The notes below the pieces were generated by a model. The model made no database searches. It was not told where the DNA came from and saw only the letters and a list, made by a program, of their open reading frames with translations. Of a DNA stretch of 48,817 nt, positions 25,099 to 34,986 are shown one piece after another (the first letter of the stretch is position 1; every line of letters starts with the position of its first letter). The position numbers were made by a program, and so were the translations under genes. The stretch comes from Halanaerobiales bacterium (lineage in GTDB: Bacteria > Bacillota > Halanaerobiia > Halanaerobiales > DTU029): positions 1 through 48,817 of the forward strand of contig JAKSCG010000072.1 in NCBI GenBank assembly GCA_022360715.1, read 5' to 3'.

Positions 25099-26724
25099 TT
25101 AATCTGTATTGGCGATCAGCCATAGATGAATATTATATGCTAATACGATCTCCCCGATTTCAAATCCATCTTCGATATCAATCCCTAATTGTTTGAGTTT
25201 TTTAATTCTATACCTTAATGTATTATAATGGATAAATAATCTTTTGGCTGCTTTGATCGCATTAAAGTTCTCTTCTAGTAAGACTCTAAGCGTTTCCATC
25301 AGTTCCATACTTGTTGTTTGATCATATTCAATAATTTTCCCTAATTTTTCTTCTACATATTTAGTTAAAACGGCTTGGTCTTTCACTTCTTTAATTATAT
25401 TAAAAACTTTATAATCATCATAATGACAGACAAAGGGAGCTATATTTAAAGTTGAACCAACGATTAAACTATTATGTGCTTCTTGATAAGCGGAAGGGAA
25501 GCGATCAATATTACTGACTAAATTAGAAATTCCAATCCCTACATTAACTTTATCCTTCAGCTTGGCCACGATTAGTTTTCCAACTTCAATCGTACTTTTT
25601 TTAATATGATCAGCACTGACATTTATAAAGAGGACAAGGGCATCATCCAAATATATAATTTTAAACTTATTGTCATTTATTAATATCATTTTATCTTTTA
25701 GACTCTTTTCGATTAGCCTTGAATCTAAAATATATTTATATAATTCCGTTAGTTTTTTCTCCTTCTTTTCTCCGGCTAGTAATACCTTTATCACCAGGAT
25801 TACCTGGGGAAACTGCATATTCCAGCCAAAGACCCGGGCTTTATTAATCGCCTCGATCTGGGAAGACATTTTTCCTTGTAAAATGTTTCGAATAAACGCA
25901 TCCTGAAAAGTCCTTTCTTTCTCCAGGACAGCATAATTCTTGTAAAAAGCAGAAGCTATTAACAAAGAAGCTTGTTCTACAGCAATAATTAAGCTTTTAT
26001 TATTAGTATCTCCTTTTAATAGAACAATATAGCCAAATTTTGTTTGGCCGGCATTGATTGAACACTTAATATAAGATTCTTGTCCATACTTGATAGCTCC
26101 CACCTTAACACTAAAAACATCTGGCTCATCAATATAATATGGAGATTCAATTGATACTTCCTGTTTTGCTAAGTCTTGCGACTTACAGATAATATTAAGA
26201 CTATTATCTAGCAAAATAATCGGATATTTTACTATTTCGGCTAAATTGCAGACTAAGGAATCAATATCTTCTCCCTTTAAAAATAAAGTCATGAGGTGTT
26301 CATGTACATAATTTCTGAATTTTAATATATTGATATAGTTATTTAAAGATAATTCCAGAATATCGGTTACTAAACTGGATAAATTAGCATCCGGGGGTAG
26401 CTCAATAATTGGAAAATTTAACTTGTCGGCCTGTCTGAGCATTGTTGGCGGGATCTCTTTAATATATCTAAGTGGTTTTATACAGATCCCGGCCAGATTT
26501 ATGTCTGCCAGTTTAGGAATAAGTTGATTAATCGCCGCTTGATTATTATAGATTGGATAAAGGGTAGTGATCAATAGACTATTAACATCTACGTAGGGAA
26601 ATATATCCGGAACTTCCATCAAAGTAGCATTTCCGACAATATTGGATAACCCTTCTTTTCCGGCAACAATTTGAGCCCCTTCAAATCCTTTTAAAGCTAA
26701 AATATCATTTACTGTTATATCCAT
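25099..26724 (-). CDS. PucR-family transcriptional regulator
   Basis: A 541-residue PucR/CdaR-type activator. The N-terminal PucR domain (about residues 1-120, starting MDITVNDILALKGFEGAQIVAG) is followed by a GGDEF-like middle region. The C-terminal HTH_30 runs near residues 470-540 (LMETLRVLLEENFNAIKAAKRLFIHYNTLRYRIKKLKQLGID). Known relatives control purine and allantoin catabolism in Bacillus. AAGGAGGGTGAGG precedes the ATG. It lies directly upstream of the hydrolase/NCS2/AllFGH operon, has its own terminator, and is its obvious activator. The inducer is probably the cyclic substrate or its ring-opened product. Confidence 0.9.
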   Translation of the reverse strand: MDITVNDILALKGFEGAQIVAGKEGLSNIVGNATLMEVPDIFPYVDVNSLLITTLYPIYNNQAAINQLIPKLADINLAGICIKPLRYIKEIPPTMLRQADKLNFPIIELPPDANLSSLVTDILELSLNNYINILKFRNYVHEHLMTLFLKGEDIDSLVCNLAEIVKYPIILLDNSLNIICKSQDLAKQEVSIESPYYIDEPDVFSVKVGAIKYGQESYIKCSINAGQTKFGYIVLLKGDTNNKSLIIAVEQASLLIASAFYKNYAVLEKERTFQDAFIRNILQGKMSSQIEAINKARVFGWNMQFPQVILVIKVLLAGEKKEKKLTELYKYILDSRLIEKSLKDKMILINDNKFKIIYLDDALVLFINVSADHIKKSTIEVGKLIVAKLKDKVNVGIGISNLVSNIDRFPSAYQEAHNSLIVGSTLNIAPFVCHYDDYKVFNIIKEVKDQAVLTKYVEEKLGKIIEYDQTTSMELMETLRVLLEENFNAIKAAKRLFIHYNTLRYRIKKLKQLGIDIEDGFEIGEIVLAYNIHLWLIANTD

Positions 26725-26840
26725 ATCCTCACCCTCCTTCTAACTGCTCCTTCTTAGCCCACCATCCCACCGAATAATAACTTAAATCTTTACATATATT
26801 CTATATTATTATTTAACAAAAAATCAATTCATTATAAAAA

Positions 26841-26875
26841 TAAAAAAGCTAAAGCAATATGGAACACTTTAGCTT
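26841..26875 (-). terminator. Terminator of the carbohydrate/chemoreceptor operon
   Basis: A 9-bp stem AAGCTAAAG/CTTTAGCTT with a 12-nt loop. On the minus strand it is followed by six T, an A and more T. It is about 95 nt beyond the chemoreceptor stop. Confidence 0.8.
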
Positions 26876-26907
26876 GTAGCCGGAGATATCTTAGACTATA
26901 AAGACCA

Positions 26908-26946
26908 TTTACGGAATCTCTGCATCAACTTCCGAGACTCCGTAAA
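26908..26946 (-). other. Hairpin in the 3' untranslated region of the chemoreceptor gene
   Basis: TTTACGGAATCTC (26908-26920) and GAGACTCCGTAAA (26934-26946) pair over 12 of 13 positions with a 13-nt loop, 24 nt after the stop codon. It has no T-run and precedes the true terminator by about 30 nt, so it may be an mRNA-stabilising structure. Confidence 0.5.
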
Positions 26947-26969
26947 GATCTAAAAAACTTTTTTCCGGG

Positions 26970-29057
26970 TTATAGGTTAAATTTATTGACATTGTCCATC
27001 AGTACTTCAGACATGTCCTTAAGCCTTTCGGCAGCACACACTATTTCTTCTGTCGAAGCAATCTGTTCTTCACTGGAAGCAGCTATCTCTTCCGAATTAC
27101 TGGCAAACTCTTTGCTAATCGTTGAGATATCTTTTATCGCCTCTTTTACATATTGACTTTCGATCGTCATTTCCTTTAATCCGTCGACGACCACTGTAAT
27201 TGAATTACGTAATACTGTAGAAACCTTCTCGATCTCACTAAAGACAATATCAGTATCTTTGATCGCCGTGACACTCTCAGCGACTAATCCCTCATTGTGT
27301 CCCATCACATCAACCGCACTATTTACACTATCCTGGATGTTTCCGATTAAATAAGCAATTTTCTTTGTTGCAGTTGAAGACTGTTCAGCAAGCATCCTGA
27401 TCTCATCAGCAACAACACTAAAGCCCTGACCGGCCTGACCGGCTCTGGCTGCCTCAATAGCTGCATTAAGCGCCAATAAATTCGTCTGTTTGGCTATACT
27501 GGAGATTAGGTCAACAATGTTACCGATTTCCTGTGACATCTTACCCAGTTCACTGACAATCTCAGAAACATTTGCCGTTTCTTCACTTACATGATCAATT
27601 TTATCGATTGAATCAAGGACGGCACTCTTCCCTTTGCGGATACTTTCGTGAACATTATCGGCTCCATTAGATATTTCTTTGGCCTTATTGTCAATAATCA
27701 TGATCTGTTTATTGAAATTGATCACATTATTACTTGTTTCTTCAATTTGGGCAATTTGCTCTTCAGCCCCGGCAGATACCGTCTGAATCGAAGCACCTAC
27801 CTGTTCTGCCATTGTGCCAATCTCCTGACTGGTACTATTCATCATATCAGTAGAATCAGCTAATTCGTGCGACTGCTGTTTAATCGCATCTACTAAATTT
27901 CTAAGGTCTTCGATCATTTCATTAAATGTACTGGCCATTACCGCGATTTCATCTTTCCTTCGTAAATATTTTTGATTTAGTTTAATATTATTGGTCAAAT
28001 CCCCATTTTTCATTGAGTTAAATGCCTGTAAAAATCCTCCCAGTGCTTTTAATTCCCTGGTAATAAAGAAAAAAGCCATTACAAAGCCAATTAGCATTAA
28101 TAATCCGGCCGCAAACCAAATTGTTCGCTCGATATTATTTACCGGTTCCAGCAACTTCTCCATCGGTATTTCTACTGCTAAAGAAAGGTTATCTGATACT
28201 TTGTTATAGAGAAGGTATTTTTCCCCGGTTTCTTGCAAGTTATAGTCTTTTCCTTGATCAATCTGGTCTAAATACCACTGCTGAGCAATTTTACTACCCA
28301 GTAACTCTTTTTGGTCAGCCCGTAAGATCATGCCCGAATTATTTATTAATGTATAATTTCCTCCGTCGTCACTATCAATGTGAGCAATCTCGTGGTCAAT
28401 TATTTCCGGAGAAAATCCGATAATGATATATCCCCAAATCTCCTCCGTACCTTCTTTAAAGACTGGTCTGTTATATAACAAATATTGATCTCCTTCCAAA
28501 GAAAAGAGTTTACCAAACCTAATGTCTTTATAAAATGAATCTTCAAGTTGTTTTTTAATATATTTATTCTCTTGTTCTTGACTATTATCAGAAGTCGCTC
28601 GGGAATCTAAGATAGTTAATCCGTTTGGGAGCGTGGCATAGACAAATTTAGCATGTTCCAGTTGTGACATTAATTTATAGGTAGAGGTGTACCGAATACT
28701 AACTAGACCATCCATAAAAGAAAAGAAACTGTCCATATCATCTTTGGTAGCTTGAGCACCGGGGTACATAGCTGTCAAAAGGGAATAATAGCCATATAGT
28801 GATGATGAAGAAGAATCTTCAATTATCATTTTCATTTGGGTGTCAATTCTTTTAATAAATGAATTAACACTGTTCTTATAACTATTACTTACTAACTGTA
28901 TTTTTTGATCAGCCTGTTCTCTGACTATTTCAGAGGTAGCATTATAAATTATAATACTTATGGCGAATAAAACAATAAATATAATCACTATTACCATCAA
29001 ACTGATCTTCCATCTTAATGATTTAAAAAAAGATATCTTATCTAGAAGATTTTTCAT
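26970..29057 (-). CDS. Methyl-accepting chemotaxis protein
   Basis: A 695-residue chemoreceptor. TM1 is at about residues 17-38, then an extracellular sensing region of about 270 residues (Cache-like, with [13 protein letters not shown] and [14 protein letters not shown]), TM2 about 312-333, HAMP about 335-390, then a long coiled-coil signalling domain whose tip [20 protein letters not shown] is near 519-538. Ligand binding outside controls CheA inside. The start is ATG 29057 (GGGGGAA, 7-nt spacing); the longer frame to 29237 would overlap the permease gene and lacks a site. It is last in the carbohydrate operon, so it probably senses the transported sugar, directly or through the binding protein. 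Confidence 0.92.
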   Translation of the reverse strand: MKNLLDKISFFKSLRWKISLMVIVIIFIVLFAISIIIYNATSEIVREQADQKIQLVSNSYKNSVNSFIKRIDTQMKMIIEDSSSSSLYGYYSLLTAMYPGAQATKDDMDSFFSFMDGLVSIRYTSTYKLMSQLEHAKFVYATLPNGLTILDSRATSDNSQEQENKYIKKQLEDSFYKDIRFGKLFSLEGDQYLLYNRPVFKEGTEEIWGYIIIGFSPEIIDHEIAHIDSDDGGNYTLINNSGMILRADQKELLGSKIAQQWYLDQIDQGKDYNLQETGEKYLLYNKVSDNLSLAVEIPMEKLLEPVNNIERTIWFAAGLLMLIGFVMAFFFITRELKALGGFLQAFNSMKNGDLTNNIKLNQKYLRRKDEIAVMASTFNEMIEDLRNLVDAIKQQSHELADSTDMMNSTSQEIGTMAEQVGASIQTVSAGAEEQIAQIEETSNNVINFNKQIMIIDNKAKEISNGADNVHESIRKGKSAVLDSIDKIDHVSEETANVSEIVSELGKMSQEIGNIVDLISSIAKQTNLLALNAAIEAARAGQAGQGFSVVADEIRMLAEQSSTATKKIAYLIGNIQDSVNSAVDVMGHNEGLVAESVTAIKDTDIVFSEIEKVSTVLRNSITVVVDGLKEMTIESQYVKEAIKDISTISKEFASNSEEIAASSEEQIASTEEIVCAAERLKDMSEVLMDNVNKFNL

Positions 29058-29122
29058 TAAGGCATTCCCCCGCTTTATTTTGGATTGAAATAAACATTTT
29101 ATCATCAATCTTTGCTTTAAAA

Positions 29123-29947
29123 TTACCCTTTCAGTCCGGTCAAGGCTATCCCCCGGACAATTTGTTTCTGGAAAATTAAAAAGACAATTAAAACCGGTAT
29201 TGTTGCTACCGAAGCCCCAGTCATTACCATCTCCCATTCAGTTTGAAATTCTCCGGAAAAAAAAGCCAACCCAACCGGAAGGGTATATAAACTGTTAGTA
29301 CTGGTTACAATTAAAGGCCATAAAAAAGCATTCCAGTTACCCAGAAAAGTAAAAATAGCTAGGGCCGATATAGCCGGTTTTACCAGTGGCATAGCGATCT
29401 TCCACCAGATCTGAAATTCATTTAGACCATCAATTCTTCCTGAATCAAGCAGGTCATCCGGCACACTCTGAAAGAATTGTCGCATCAGAAAAGTACCGAA
29501 CCCGGTCATAATCCCCGGGAACATTATGCCCCAGTAAGAGTTAGCCCACCCTAATCCTTTTGACATTACATACCAGGGAATTACCAGCATTTCAGTCGGT
29601 ATCATCATCGTTGATAAAATAAGCAGAAAGATAATATTTTTATATTTAAATTTAAATTTACAGAGGGTATAACCAACCAGTGAATCAAAAAAGAGTACTG
29701 ACATTGTTACCGCAATTGATACAACAAAAGAATTAAAGAACCACCGCGGAAAGTTACTTGTTGCTAATAATCGAAAATAATTAGCCAGAGTCGGTTGAGT
29801 TGGGATAATAGATAGATTATATACATCCCAGGGTTGTTTAAAAGAAGTAGCTACCATCCAGACAAAGGGAAATATCATTAATAGACCGCCGATTCCCATG
29901 ATAATATACACCAGCGGATTTGTTTTGTTTAATTTGCTTTTAGTCAT
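29123..29947 (-). CDS. Sugar ABC transporter permease, MalG-type
   Basis: A 274-residue inner-membrane permease of the CUT1 carbohydrate family with six helices. The EAA loop that docks the ATPase is [24 protein letters not shown]. The C-terminus ends [15 protein letters not shown], characteristic of MalG-like subunits. It overlaps the end of the MalF-type gene by 8 nt. No ATPase is encoded in the window, so a shared MsmX-type ATPase elsewhere is likely. Confidence 0.9.
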   Translation of the reverse strand: MTKSKLNKTNPLVYIIMGIGGLLMIFPFVWMVATSFKQPWDVYNLSIIPTQPTLANYFRLLATSNFPRWFFNSFVVSIAVTMSVLFFDSLVGYTLCKFKFKYKNIIFLLILSTMMIPTEMLVIPWYVMSKGLGWANSYWGIMFPGIMTGFGTFLMRQFFQSVPDDLLDSGRIDGLNEFQIWWKIAMPLVKPAISALAIFTFLGNWNAFLWPLIVTSTNSLYTLPVGLAFFSGEFQTEWEMVMTGASVATIPVLIVFLIFQKQIVRGIALTGLKG

Positions 29948-30842
29948 CTTTATTCAACACCTTTAACTGGAATAGGGTAATTACCAGAATAATTAAGAAT
30001 AGAACAACCGTCATCGCTGAAGCATATCCCATGTCGAATCTTTGAAAAGCTGTATTATAGATATATAAAACCAGTGGTTTAGTTGAATTTAACGGACCGC
30101 CATTACCCTGATAAGTCATACTGTATACTTGAGTAAAAATTCTTAAGTATTTGATCGTTCCGGTTATTACCAGGAAGATAATTGTCGGTCTTAATAAGGG
30201 AATAGTAACTCTAAAAAGCTTTTGCCGATTATTGGCACCGTCAATATCTGCTGCTTCATATACCGATTGAGGAATTGCTTTTAAACCTGCCAGGAAGATT
30301 ATTACCTGAAATCCCATCTGCACCCAAATGGTTGGCGCAAGAATCGACGGTAAAGCCTGCGAAGGAGCCATCAAAAAAGGTTGCTCAGGTATGCCGAATA
30401 AACTTAAAAGATTATTAAAAAATCCCAGCGGAAGTGGTTGGTAAAGCCAACGCCATACCCAGGAAACAGCCACCAACGAAGTCATAAAGGGAATAAAATA
30501 GAGGGTACGATAAATCCCTAATCCCCATTTAAGCTTATTCAAGTTATAAGCAATCAGAAAACTTAAAACCAAATTAATCGGCAACCCATAAATCACATAC
30601 TTAAAGGTATTTCCTAAAGTTTTCCAAAATAATGGGTCTTCCGATAGACTAAAATAGTTCTCAAAAAAAACCATGTCCTTTTCTACTGAGACAATATCCC
30701 AATTAGTTAAAGATAAATAAAAAGCATTAAAAGCTGGATAGATTCTAATTACAAGATAAAATACCAGTGGGACAAATAAAAATACATAGGCCCAGAGCGT
30801 CTGCTTCTGGGCTATTGATAATTTTTTAAAACAATTTTTCAT
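29940..30842 (-). CDS. Sugar ABC transporter permease, MalF-type
   Basis: A 300-residue CUT1 permease with six helices and the EAA loop YEAADIDGANNRQKLFRVTIPLLRP. The start is ATG 30842, with AAAGAGGTG 5 nt upstream; an ATG at 30863 is in frame but overlaps the malic enzyme and lacks a site. It pairs with the MalG-type permease. Its partner binding protein is encoded about 4 kb upstream in the same direction rather than next to it. Confidence 0.9.
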   Translation of the reverse strand: MKNCFKKLSIAQKQTLWAYVFLFVPLVFYLVIRIYPAFNAFYLSLTNWDIVSVEKDMVFFENYFSLSEDPLFWKTLGNTFKYVIYGLPINLVLSFLIAYNLNKLKWGLGIYRTLYFIPFMTSLVAVSWVWRWLYQPLPLGFFNNLLSLFGIPEQPFLMAPSQALPSILAPTIWVQMGFQVIIFLAGLKAIPQSVYEAADIDGANNRQKLFRVTIPLLRPTIIFLVITGTIKYLRIFTQVYSMTYQGNGGPLNSTKPLVLYIYNTAFQRFDMGYASAMTVVLFLIILVITLFQLKVLNKDD

Positions 30843-30856
30843 GCTTACACCTCTTT

Positions 30857-32017
30857 CTACCATATATTTACTGCTCTGCTCGATACTGCTTTTGCGACAG
30901 CCGCTACTACTTTCTGATTAAAAGGATCCGGAAGAATATAATCCGGGGCAAGTTCTCTTTCGTCGATAACATTTGCGATCCCATAAGCAGCAGAAATCTT
31001 CATCTCATTGGTAATATTCTTTGCTCTCACCTGTAATGCCCCTTTAAATATGCCGGGAAAGGCTAAAACATTATTGACTTGATTCGGATAATCACTTCGA
31101 CCGGTTCCCACAATATATGCCCCGGCATTTTTAGCATCTTCCGGCATAATTTCCGGTATCGGATTAGCCAGTGCAAAAATTACCGGTCGCTGACCCATTC
31201 TACGAATCATCTTTGCCGAAAGCAGATTAGGTCTGGAAACTCCGATAAAAACATCGGCATTTTCCAGGGCATCGGTCAGGCTTCCTGACTTCTTTGCCTG
31301 ATTGGTTAATTGAGCTATCTCCTTTTGGGCATAATTCATCTCTCCGGCACCTTCACATAGTATTCCATTAATATCGCAGATCAGTATTTTTTTAACTCCC
31401 ATCCTTAAAAGAAGTTTTCCAATCGCAATACCGGCCGCCCCTGCTCCATTAATGACAATACTTAATTCAACTATTTCCTTTTGTAACAATTTAGCACTGT
31501 TAATCAATGCAGCACCTACGATAATAGCTGTTCCGTGCTGGTCATCATGGAATACTGGAATGTTAAGGCTCTTTTTTAGTCTTCGCTCTATTTCAAAACA
31601 ACGCGGTGCGGAAATATCTTCTAAATTAATCCCGCCAAAACTAAAACCAATCCTTTCAATTGTTTCCACTATTTCATCAACCACTTTTGTATTGAGACAA
31701 ATCGGTATTGCATCAATACCGGCAAATTCCTTAAACAAACAGCATTTGCCCTCCATCACCGGCATTGCTGCCTGAGGCCCAATATCTCCTAGTCCCAAGA
31801 CCGCTGTCCCATCTGTTATTACAGCAACTAAATTCCCTTTTCTGGTATATTCATAAGCTGTTGCGCTATTTTTTTTAATTTCCAGGCAAGGTTCCGCTAC
31901 TCCCGGTGTATAGGCAATTGATAATTGTTCTTTATTGGCTATCGGAATACGTGAGTTAACTTCTATTTTGCCCTGCCATCTTTTATGTTCGTCCAGTGCT
32001 TTTCCATTGAGATCCAT
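30857..32017 (-). CDS. NAD-type malic enzyme
   Basis: A 386-residue short-form malic enzyme that oxidatively decarboxylates malate to pyruvate. Signatures: YTPGVAEPC near the N-terminus, the metal-binding EDISAPRCFEIE, the HDDQHGTAI block, and the dinucleotide motif VINGAGAAGIAIGKLL. Bacillota proteins of this size mostly prefer NAD. An AAAGGA site lies 12 nt before the ATG, a long spacing. It sits between the LacI regulator and the permeases of a sugar operon, an unusual neighbour. An operator-like palindrome lies just upstream. Confidence 0.9.
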   Translation of the reverse strand: MDLNGKALDEHKRWQGKIEVNSRIPIANKEQLSIAYTPGVAEPCLEIKKNSATAYEYTRKGNLVAVITDGTAVLGLGDIGPQAAMPVMEGKCCLFKEFAGIDAIPICLNTKVVDEIVETIERIGFSFGGINLEDISAPRCFEIERRLKKSLNIPVFHDDQHGTAIIVGAALINSAKLLQKEIVELSIVINGAGAAGIAIGKLLLRMGVKKILICDINGILCEGAGEMNYAQKEIAQLTNQAKKSGSLTDALENADVFIGVSRPNLLSAKMIRRMGQRPVIFALANPIPEIMPEDAKNAGAYIVGTGRSDYPNQVNNVLAFPGIFKGALQVRAKNITNEMKISAAYGIANVIDERELAPDYILPDPFNQKVVAAVAKAVSSRAVNIW

Positions 32018-32037
32018 AGAATAATGGGCATCCTTTC

Positions 32038-32051
32038 TTAAAGCGCTTTAA
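32038..32051. promoter_or_regulatory. LacI-type operator palindrome ahead of the malic enzyme
   Basis: A perfect 14-bp palindrome, TTAAAGCGCTTTAA, lies 21 nt upstream of the malic enzyme start, between it and the LacI gene. It shares the core of the two sites at 36374 and 36405. It also resembles a CcpA cre site, which would have G and C at the outer positions. Confidence 0.6.
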
Positions 32052-32090
32052 ATTTTAGCTAAAAAAATAAGCCTGCTTTAAAACTGTTGT

Positions 32091-33098
32091 CTATTTAGTT
32101 GTTTCTCTGACAATTAACTTTGTTTCTACAAGGATTTGTTCCGAATTAGTACTATTATTCTCCATTCTCTTCTGTAGTATTTTAATTGACTGTTCTACCA
32201 ACTGGTCCACATTTTGTTCAATACAAGTAAGCTTAACCGCACATATCTCCGGCAGCAAAATATTGTCAAAATTAATGATGGAAATATCGGTAGGTACTTC
32301 TAAATTGTATTGACGTATCACATTATATACAGCAATAGCAGTATAAGCATCCGCACATAAAATTGCATCTACTTCCTTTTTTGACTTCATTAACTGCTCT
32401 GCTGCTTTAAAAGCATAGTGATAATTGGTTTTCCTTAATTCCAAATAGTGCCGATCACTAAACACAAGATTATACTTTTGTAACGTCTCTCGCAAAGCTT
32501 TCCTCTTGATCCTATTACTGACAATGCTTTTACAACCACCAAGATAATAAAATTTTCGACATCCAGTATGATAGAGATACTCGATCGCATTAGTTAAACT
32601 ACTATATAGGTCTGACATCACACATGGTGCTTTGATCTCATTATAATATGAACCGATGAAGACAAAAGGAATATCATTCATATCTAAAAATTTTAAATAA
32701 TCAGGATTAGGGTTTTCTTTAATCATGGGATAAATAATAGCACCTTCAACCCGAAATGAAATAAATCTTTCAATCATTTCCTGCTCGTAATTAATATCAT
32801 TATTGGTGGTAGCAAGGATCATCTTATAGTTTAATTTACGCAGGTATTCCTCTACATTACGCACCAATTTACTATAAAATAAATTTTCAATATTAGGTAC
32901 TAATACTCCAATCAAGCCTGTTTTTCTTTCCGCTAGTCCTTTGGCATTGGCATTTGGAAAGTATCCCATTTTCCTGGCAATACGACGAATGTATTCCTTG
33001 GTTTCTTCATTAACACCCGGACGGTTATTAATGGCCAGGGATGCGGTTCCTTCTGATACACCACAGGCATCGGCAATATCTTTTAACTTAATTCCCAT
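32091..33098 (-). CDS. LacI-family transcriptional regulator
   Basis: A 335-residue repressor. The N-terminal LacI HTH reads IKLKDIADACGVSEGTASLAI with the hinge helix NAKGLAERKTGLIGVLVPN. The rest is a periplasmic-binding-like sugar sensor domain. The start is taken as ATG 33098; the in-frame TTG at 33119 has no ribosome binding site. It lies within the carbohydrate operon, and TTTAAAGCGCTTTAAA-type palindromes with the central CG step favoured by LacI proteins occur at the operon promoter and next to this gene. The inducer is probably an alpha-glucoside. Confidence 0.9.
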   Translation of the reverse strand: MGIKLKDIADACGVSEGTASLAINNRPGVNEETKEYIRRIARKMGYFPNANAKGLAERKTGLIGVLVPNIENLFYSKLVRNVEEYLRKLNYKMILATTNNDINYEQEMIERFISFRVEGAIIYPMIKENPNPDYLKFLDMNDIPFVFIGSYYNEIKAPCVMSDLYSSLTNAIEYLYHTGCRKFYYLGGCKSIVSNRIKRKALRETLQKYNLVFSDRHYLELRKTNYHYAFKAAEQLMKSKKEVDAILCADAYTAIAVYNVIRQYNLEVPTDISIINFDNILLPEICAVKLTCIEQNVDQLVEQSIKILQKRMENNSTNSEQILVETKLIVRETTK

Positions 33099-33176
33099 TG
33101 AATTCACCACTTGTTTCAATTCTTACTATCATCTTATAATATTCTATCTTCTTTTTCAAGCCGATATAACTAACTA

Positions 33177-34862
33177 TTAAACCAGATCTGTTAATTGGTA
33201 GACAATTGTTTGATACGGCTTTAATTCCATAGTTTTCGCTAATTTACTTTCACTTTCCGGATAATTAGATAGAATAACCGCTACTTTTGATTCTAAAATA
33301 TTTTGCGGGATATTTACCTCAGTATTTACACGATCAAAATTGGTCAGGATAAACCATTTCACACCCTCATACTCTCTGATATAAGCTACGATATGATCAA
33401 TCTCGGCTAATACCGGCCGGTAATTTCCATAAACCATCACTGAATTTTTCTTTCTTAAATCAATTAATTCCTGATAATATTGATAAATAGATCTTTTTCC
33501 CTTTAAATCTTGCTCTACATTAATTTGTTCATAATTCGGATTTACCGATAACCAAGGCTTACCGTTGGTAAAACCTGCATTTTCGCTTTTGTTCCATTGC
33601 ATCGGAGTCCTGGCATTATCACGACTCATCATCCTAAGTTGACTTAACGCTTCCTCAGGACTTACCCCTTTTTCCAGCATTGTATAGTATTTTCCTACTG
33701 TATATCTTTCATTATAATATTCAATCGAAGGAAATTCTACGTTGGTCATACCAATCTCTTCCCCCTGATAGATAAAAGGTGTTCCCGGTAGAGTATGGAG
33801 CAACGTTGCCAGCATGGTAGCAGATTGATAGTGCAATTCCCTGTCATCAGCAAATCGTGATACCTGTCTAGGCGAATCATGATTACTTAAGTATTGCGTA
33901 ATCCAGCCGTTCTGTTCAATAATACCATACCAGCGCTGTTGGATTGCTTTAAATTGAGGAACTGTAACTAATACTGGATTTTTAGCTATTTCAAAATGAA
34001 ATACCATATCAATTTCCTGCTTTTCTGCTTTGACATAATTGATTGCAATATCAGAGTTTACATTCCCGGTTTCTCCTACCGTCATGATATTATACTTGCT
34101 GAATACTTCTTGATTCATTTCATGGAGGAGTTCGTGGATACCGGGTTGATTGGCACACATTTCCCGATCTACTACATAACCACGGATTCCAACCGGGGGA
34201 GTAGGCGGACGCTTAGAATCCGGTAATCCTTCCGGCTTAATTAAACGGTTGATTGCATCCAAACGGAATCCGTCAATACCCATATCAAGCCACCAACGCA
34301 ACATTTTAAACATATCCTGTTTTAAGTTTTCATTTTTCCAATTTAAATCCGGCATCTTTTTGGAATAATTATGAAGATAATACTCACCGGTTTTCTGATC
34401 ATATTCCCAGGCCGAACCTGCACCTTCATAAAAATAGTTGCCCCAGTTATTCGGTTCTTGGCCATTCTTACCTTTATGCCAGATATAGTAATCACGATAT
34501 TTATTAGCTTTAGCAGATTTAGCTTGCTGAAACCATTCATGTTGATCTGATGTATGGTTTAATACCATATCCATAATCAGTTTCATGCCCTTTTCATGAA
34601 TTTTTGCTAATAGTTCTTTAAAATCATCTAAAGAGCCATACTGTTCATTGATCCTTTGATAATCGGAAATATCATAGCCATTATCAACATTGGGAGACTT
34701 GTAAACCGGATTTAGCCAAATAACATCAACACCTAATTCCTCGATATAATCCAGTTTTTCAATAATTCCTCTTAAATCACCAATTCCGTCACCATTGGAA
34801 TCATTAAAACTTTTAGGATAAATCTGATAAATAACCGCTTCTTTCCACCATTTTTTGGTCAT
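33177..34862 (-). CDS. GH13 alpha-glucosidase (oligo-glucosidase type)
   Basis: A 561-residue cytoplasmic glycoside hydrolase of GH13, subfamily 31 in style. Region I is DMVLNHTS (96-103). The nucleophile is Asp202 in DGFRLDAIN, the acid/base Glu264 in TVGETGN, and the transition-state Asp329 in LSNHDSPR. The residue after the nucleophile is Ala; in characterised relatives Ala or Thr there goes with alpha-1,4 linkages and Val with alpha-1,6, so maltose-type substrates are favoured. Lacking a signal peptide, it would act on imported oligosaccharides. It lies between the binding-protein gene and the LacI gene. Trehalose-6-phosphate hydrolase is a less likely alternative. Confidence 0.9.
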   Translation of the reverse strand: MTKKWWKEAVIYQIYPKSFNDSNGDGIGDLRGIIEKLDYIEELGVDVIWLNPVYKSPNVDNGYDISDYQRINEQYGSLDDFKELLAKIHEKGMKLIMDMVLNHTSDQHEWFQQAKSAKANKYRDYYIWHKGKNGQEPNNWGNYFYEGAGSAWEYDQKTGEYYLHNYSKKMPDLNWKNENLKQDMFKMLRWWLDMGIDGFRLDAINRLIKPEGLPDSKRPPTPPVGIRGYVVDREMCANQPGIHELLHEMNQEVFSKYNIMTVGETGNVNSDIAINYVKAEKQEIDMVFHFEIAKNPVLVTVPQFKAIQQRWYGIIEQNGWITQYLSNHDSPRQVSRFADDRELHYQSATMLATLLHTLPGTPFIYQGEEIGMTNVEFPSIEYYNERYTVGKYYTMLEKGVSPEEALSQLRMMSRDNARTPMQWNKSENAGFTNGKPWLSVNPNYEQINVEQDLKGKRSIYQYYQELIDLRKKNSVMVYGNYRPVLAEIDHIVAYIREYEGVKWFILTNFDRVNTEVNIPQNILESKVAVILSNYPESESKLAKTMELKPYQTIVYQLTDLV

Positions 34863-34947
34863 TGTTTTACCTCACTAATATATAAGATGTTTGCTAGTCA
34901 GTCTTCTACTTTGTTTATTGCAAAAAAACCTTAATCCAAGCAGAAAA

Positions 34948-34973
34948 AGGGAGGAGGGATTTTACCCCTCCCT
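34948..34973 (-). terminator. Internal terminator after the solute-binding protein gene
   Basis: On the minus strand AGGGAGGGG pairs with CCTCCTCCCT (one bulged base), followed by five T. It lies about 14 nt after the binding-protein stop and 86 nt before the glucosidase start, so it probably reduces downstream transcription rather than ending the operon. Confidence 0.7.
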
Positions 34974-34986
34974 GTTTAAATCTTTT

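Noticed and set aside
26908..26946. The hairpin as a riboswitch aptamer
   Set aside because: It lies after the last gene of an operon and upstream of nothing on the same strand before a terminator, and it shows no conserved aptamer core.
29058..29237. 60-codon N-terminal extension of the chemoreceptor
   Set aside because: It overlaps the permease gene, lacks a start signal, and would put a long hydrophilic tail before TM1. ATG 29057 has a good site.
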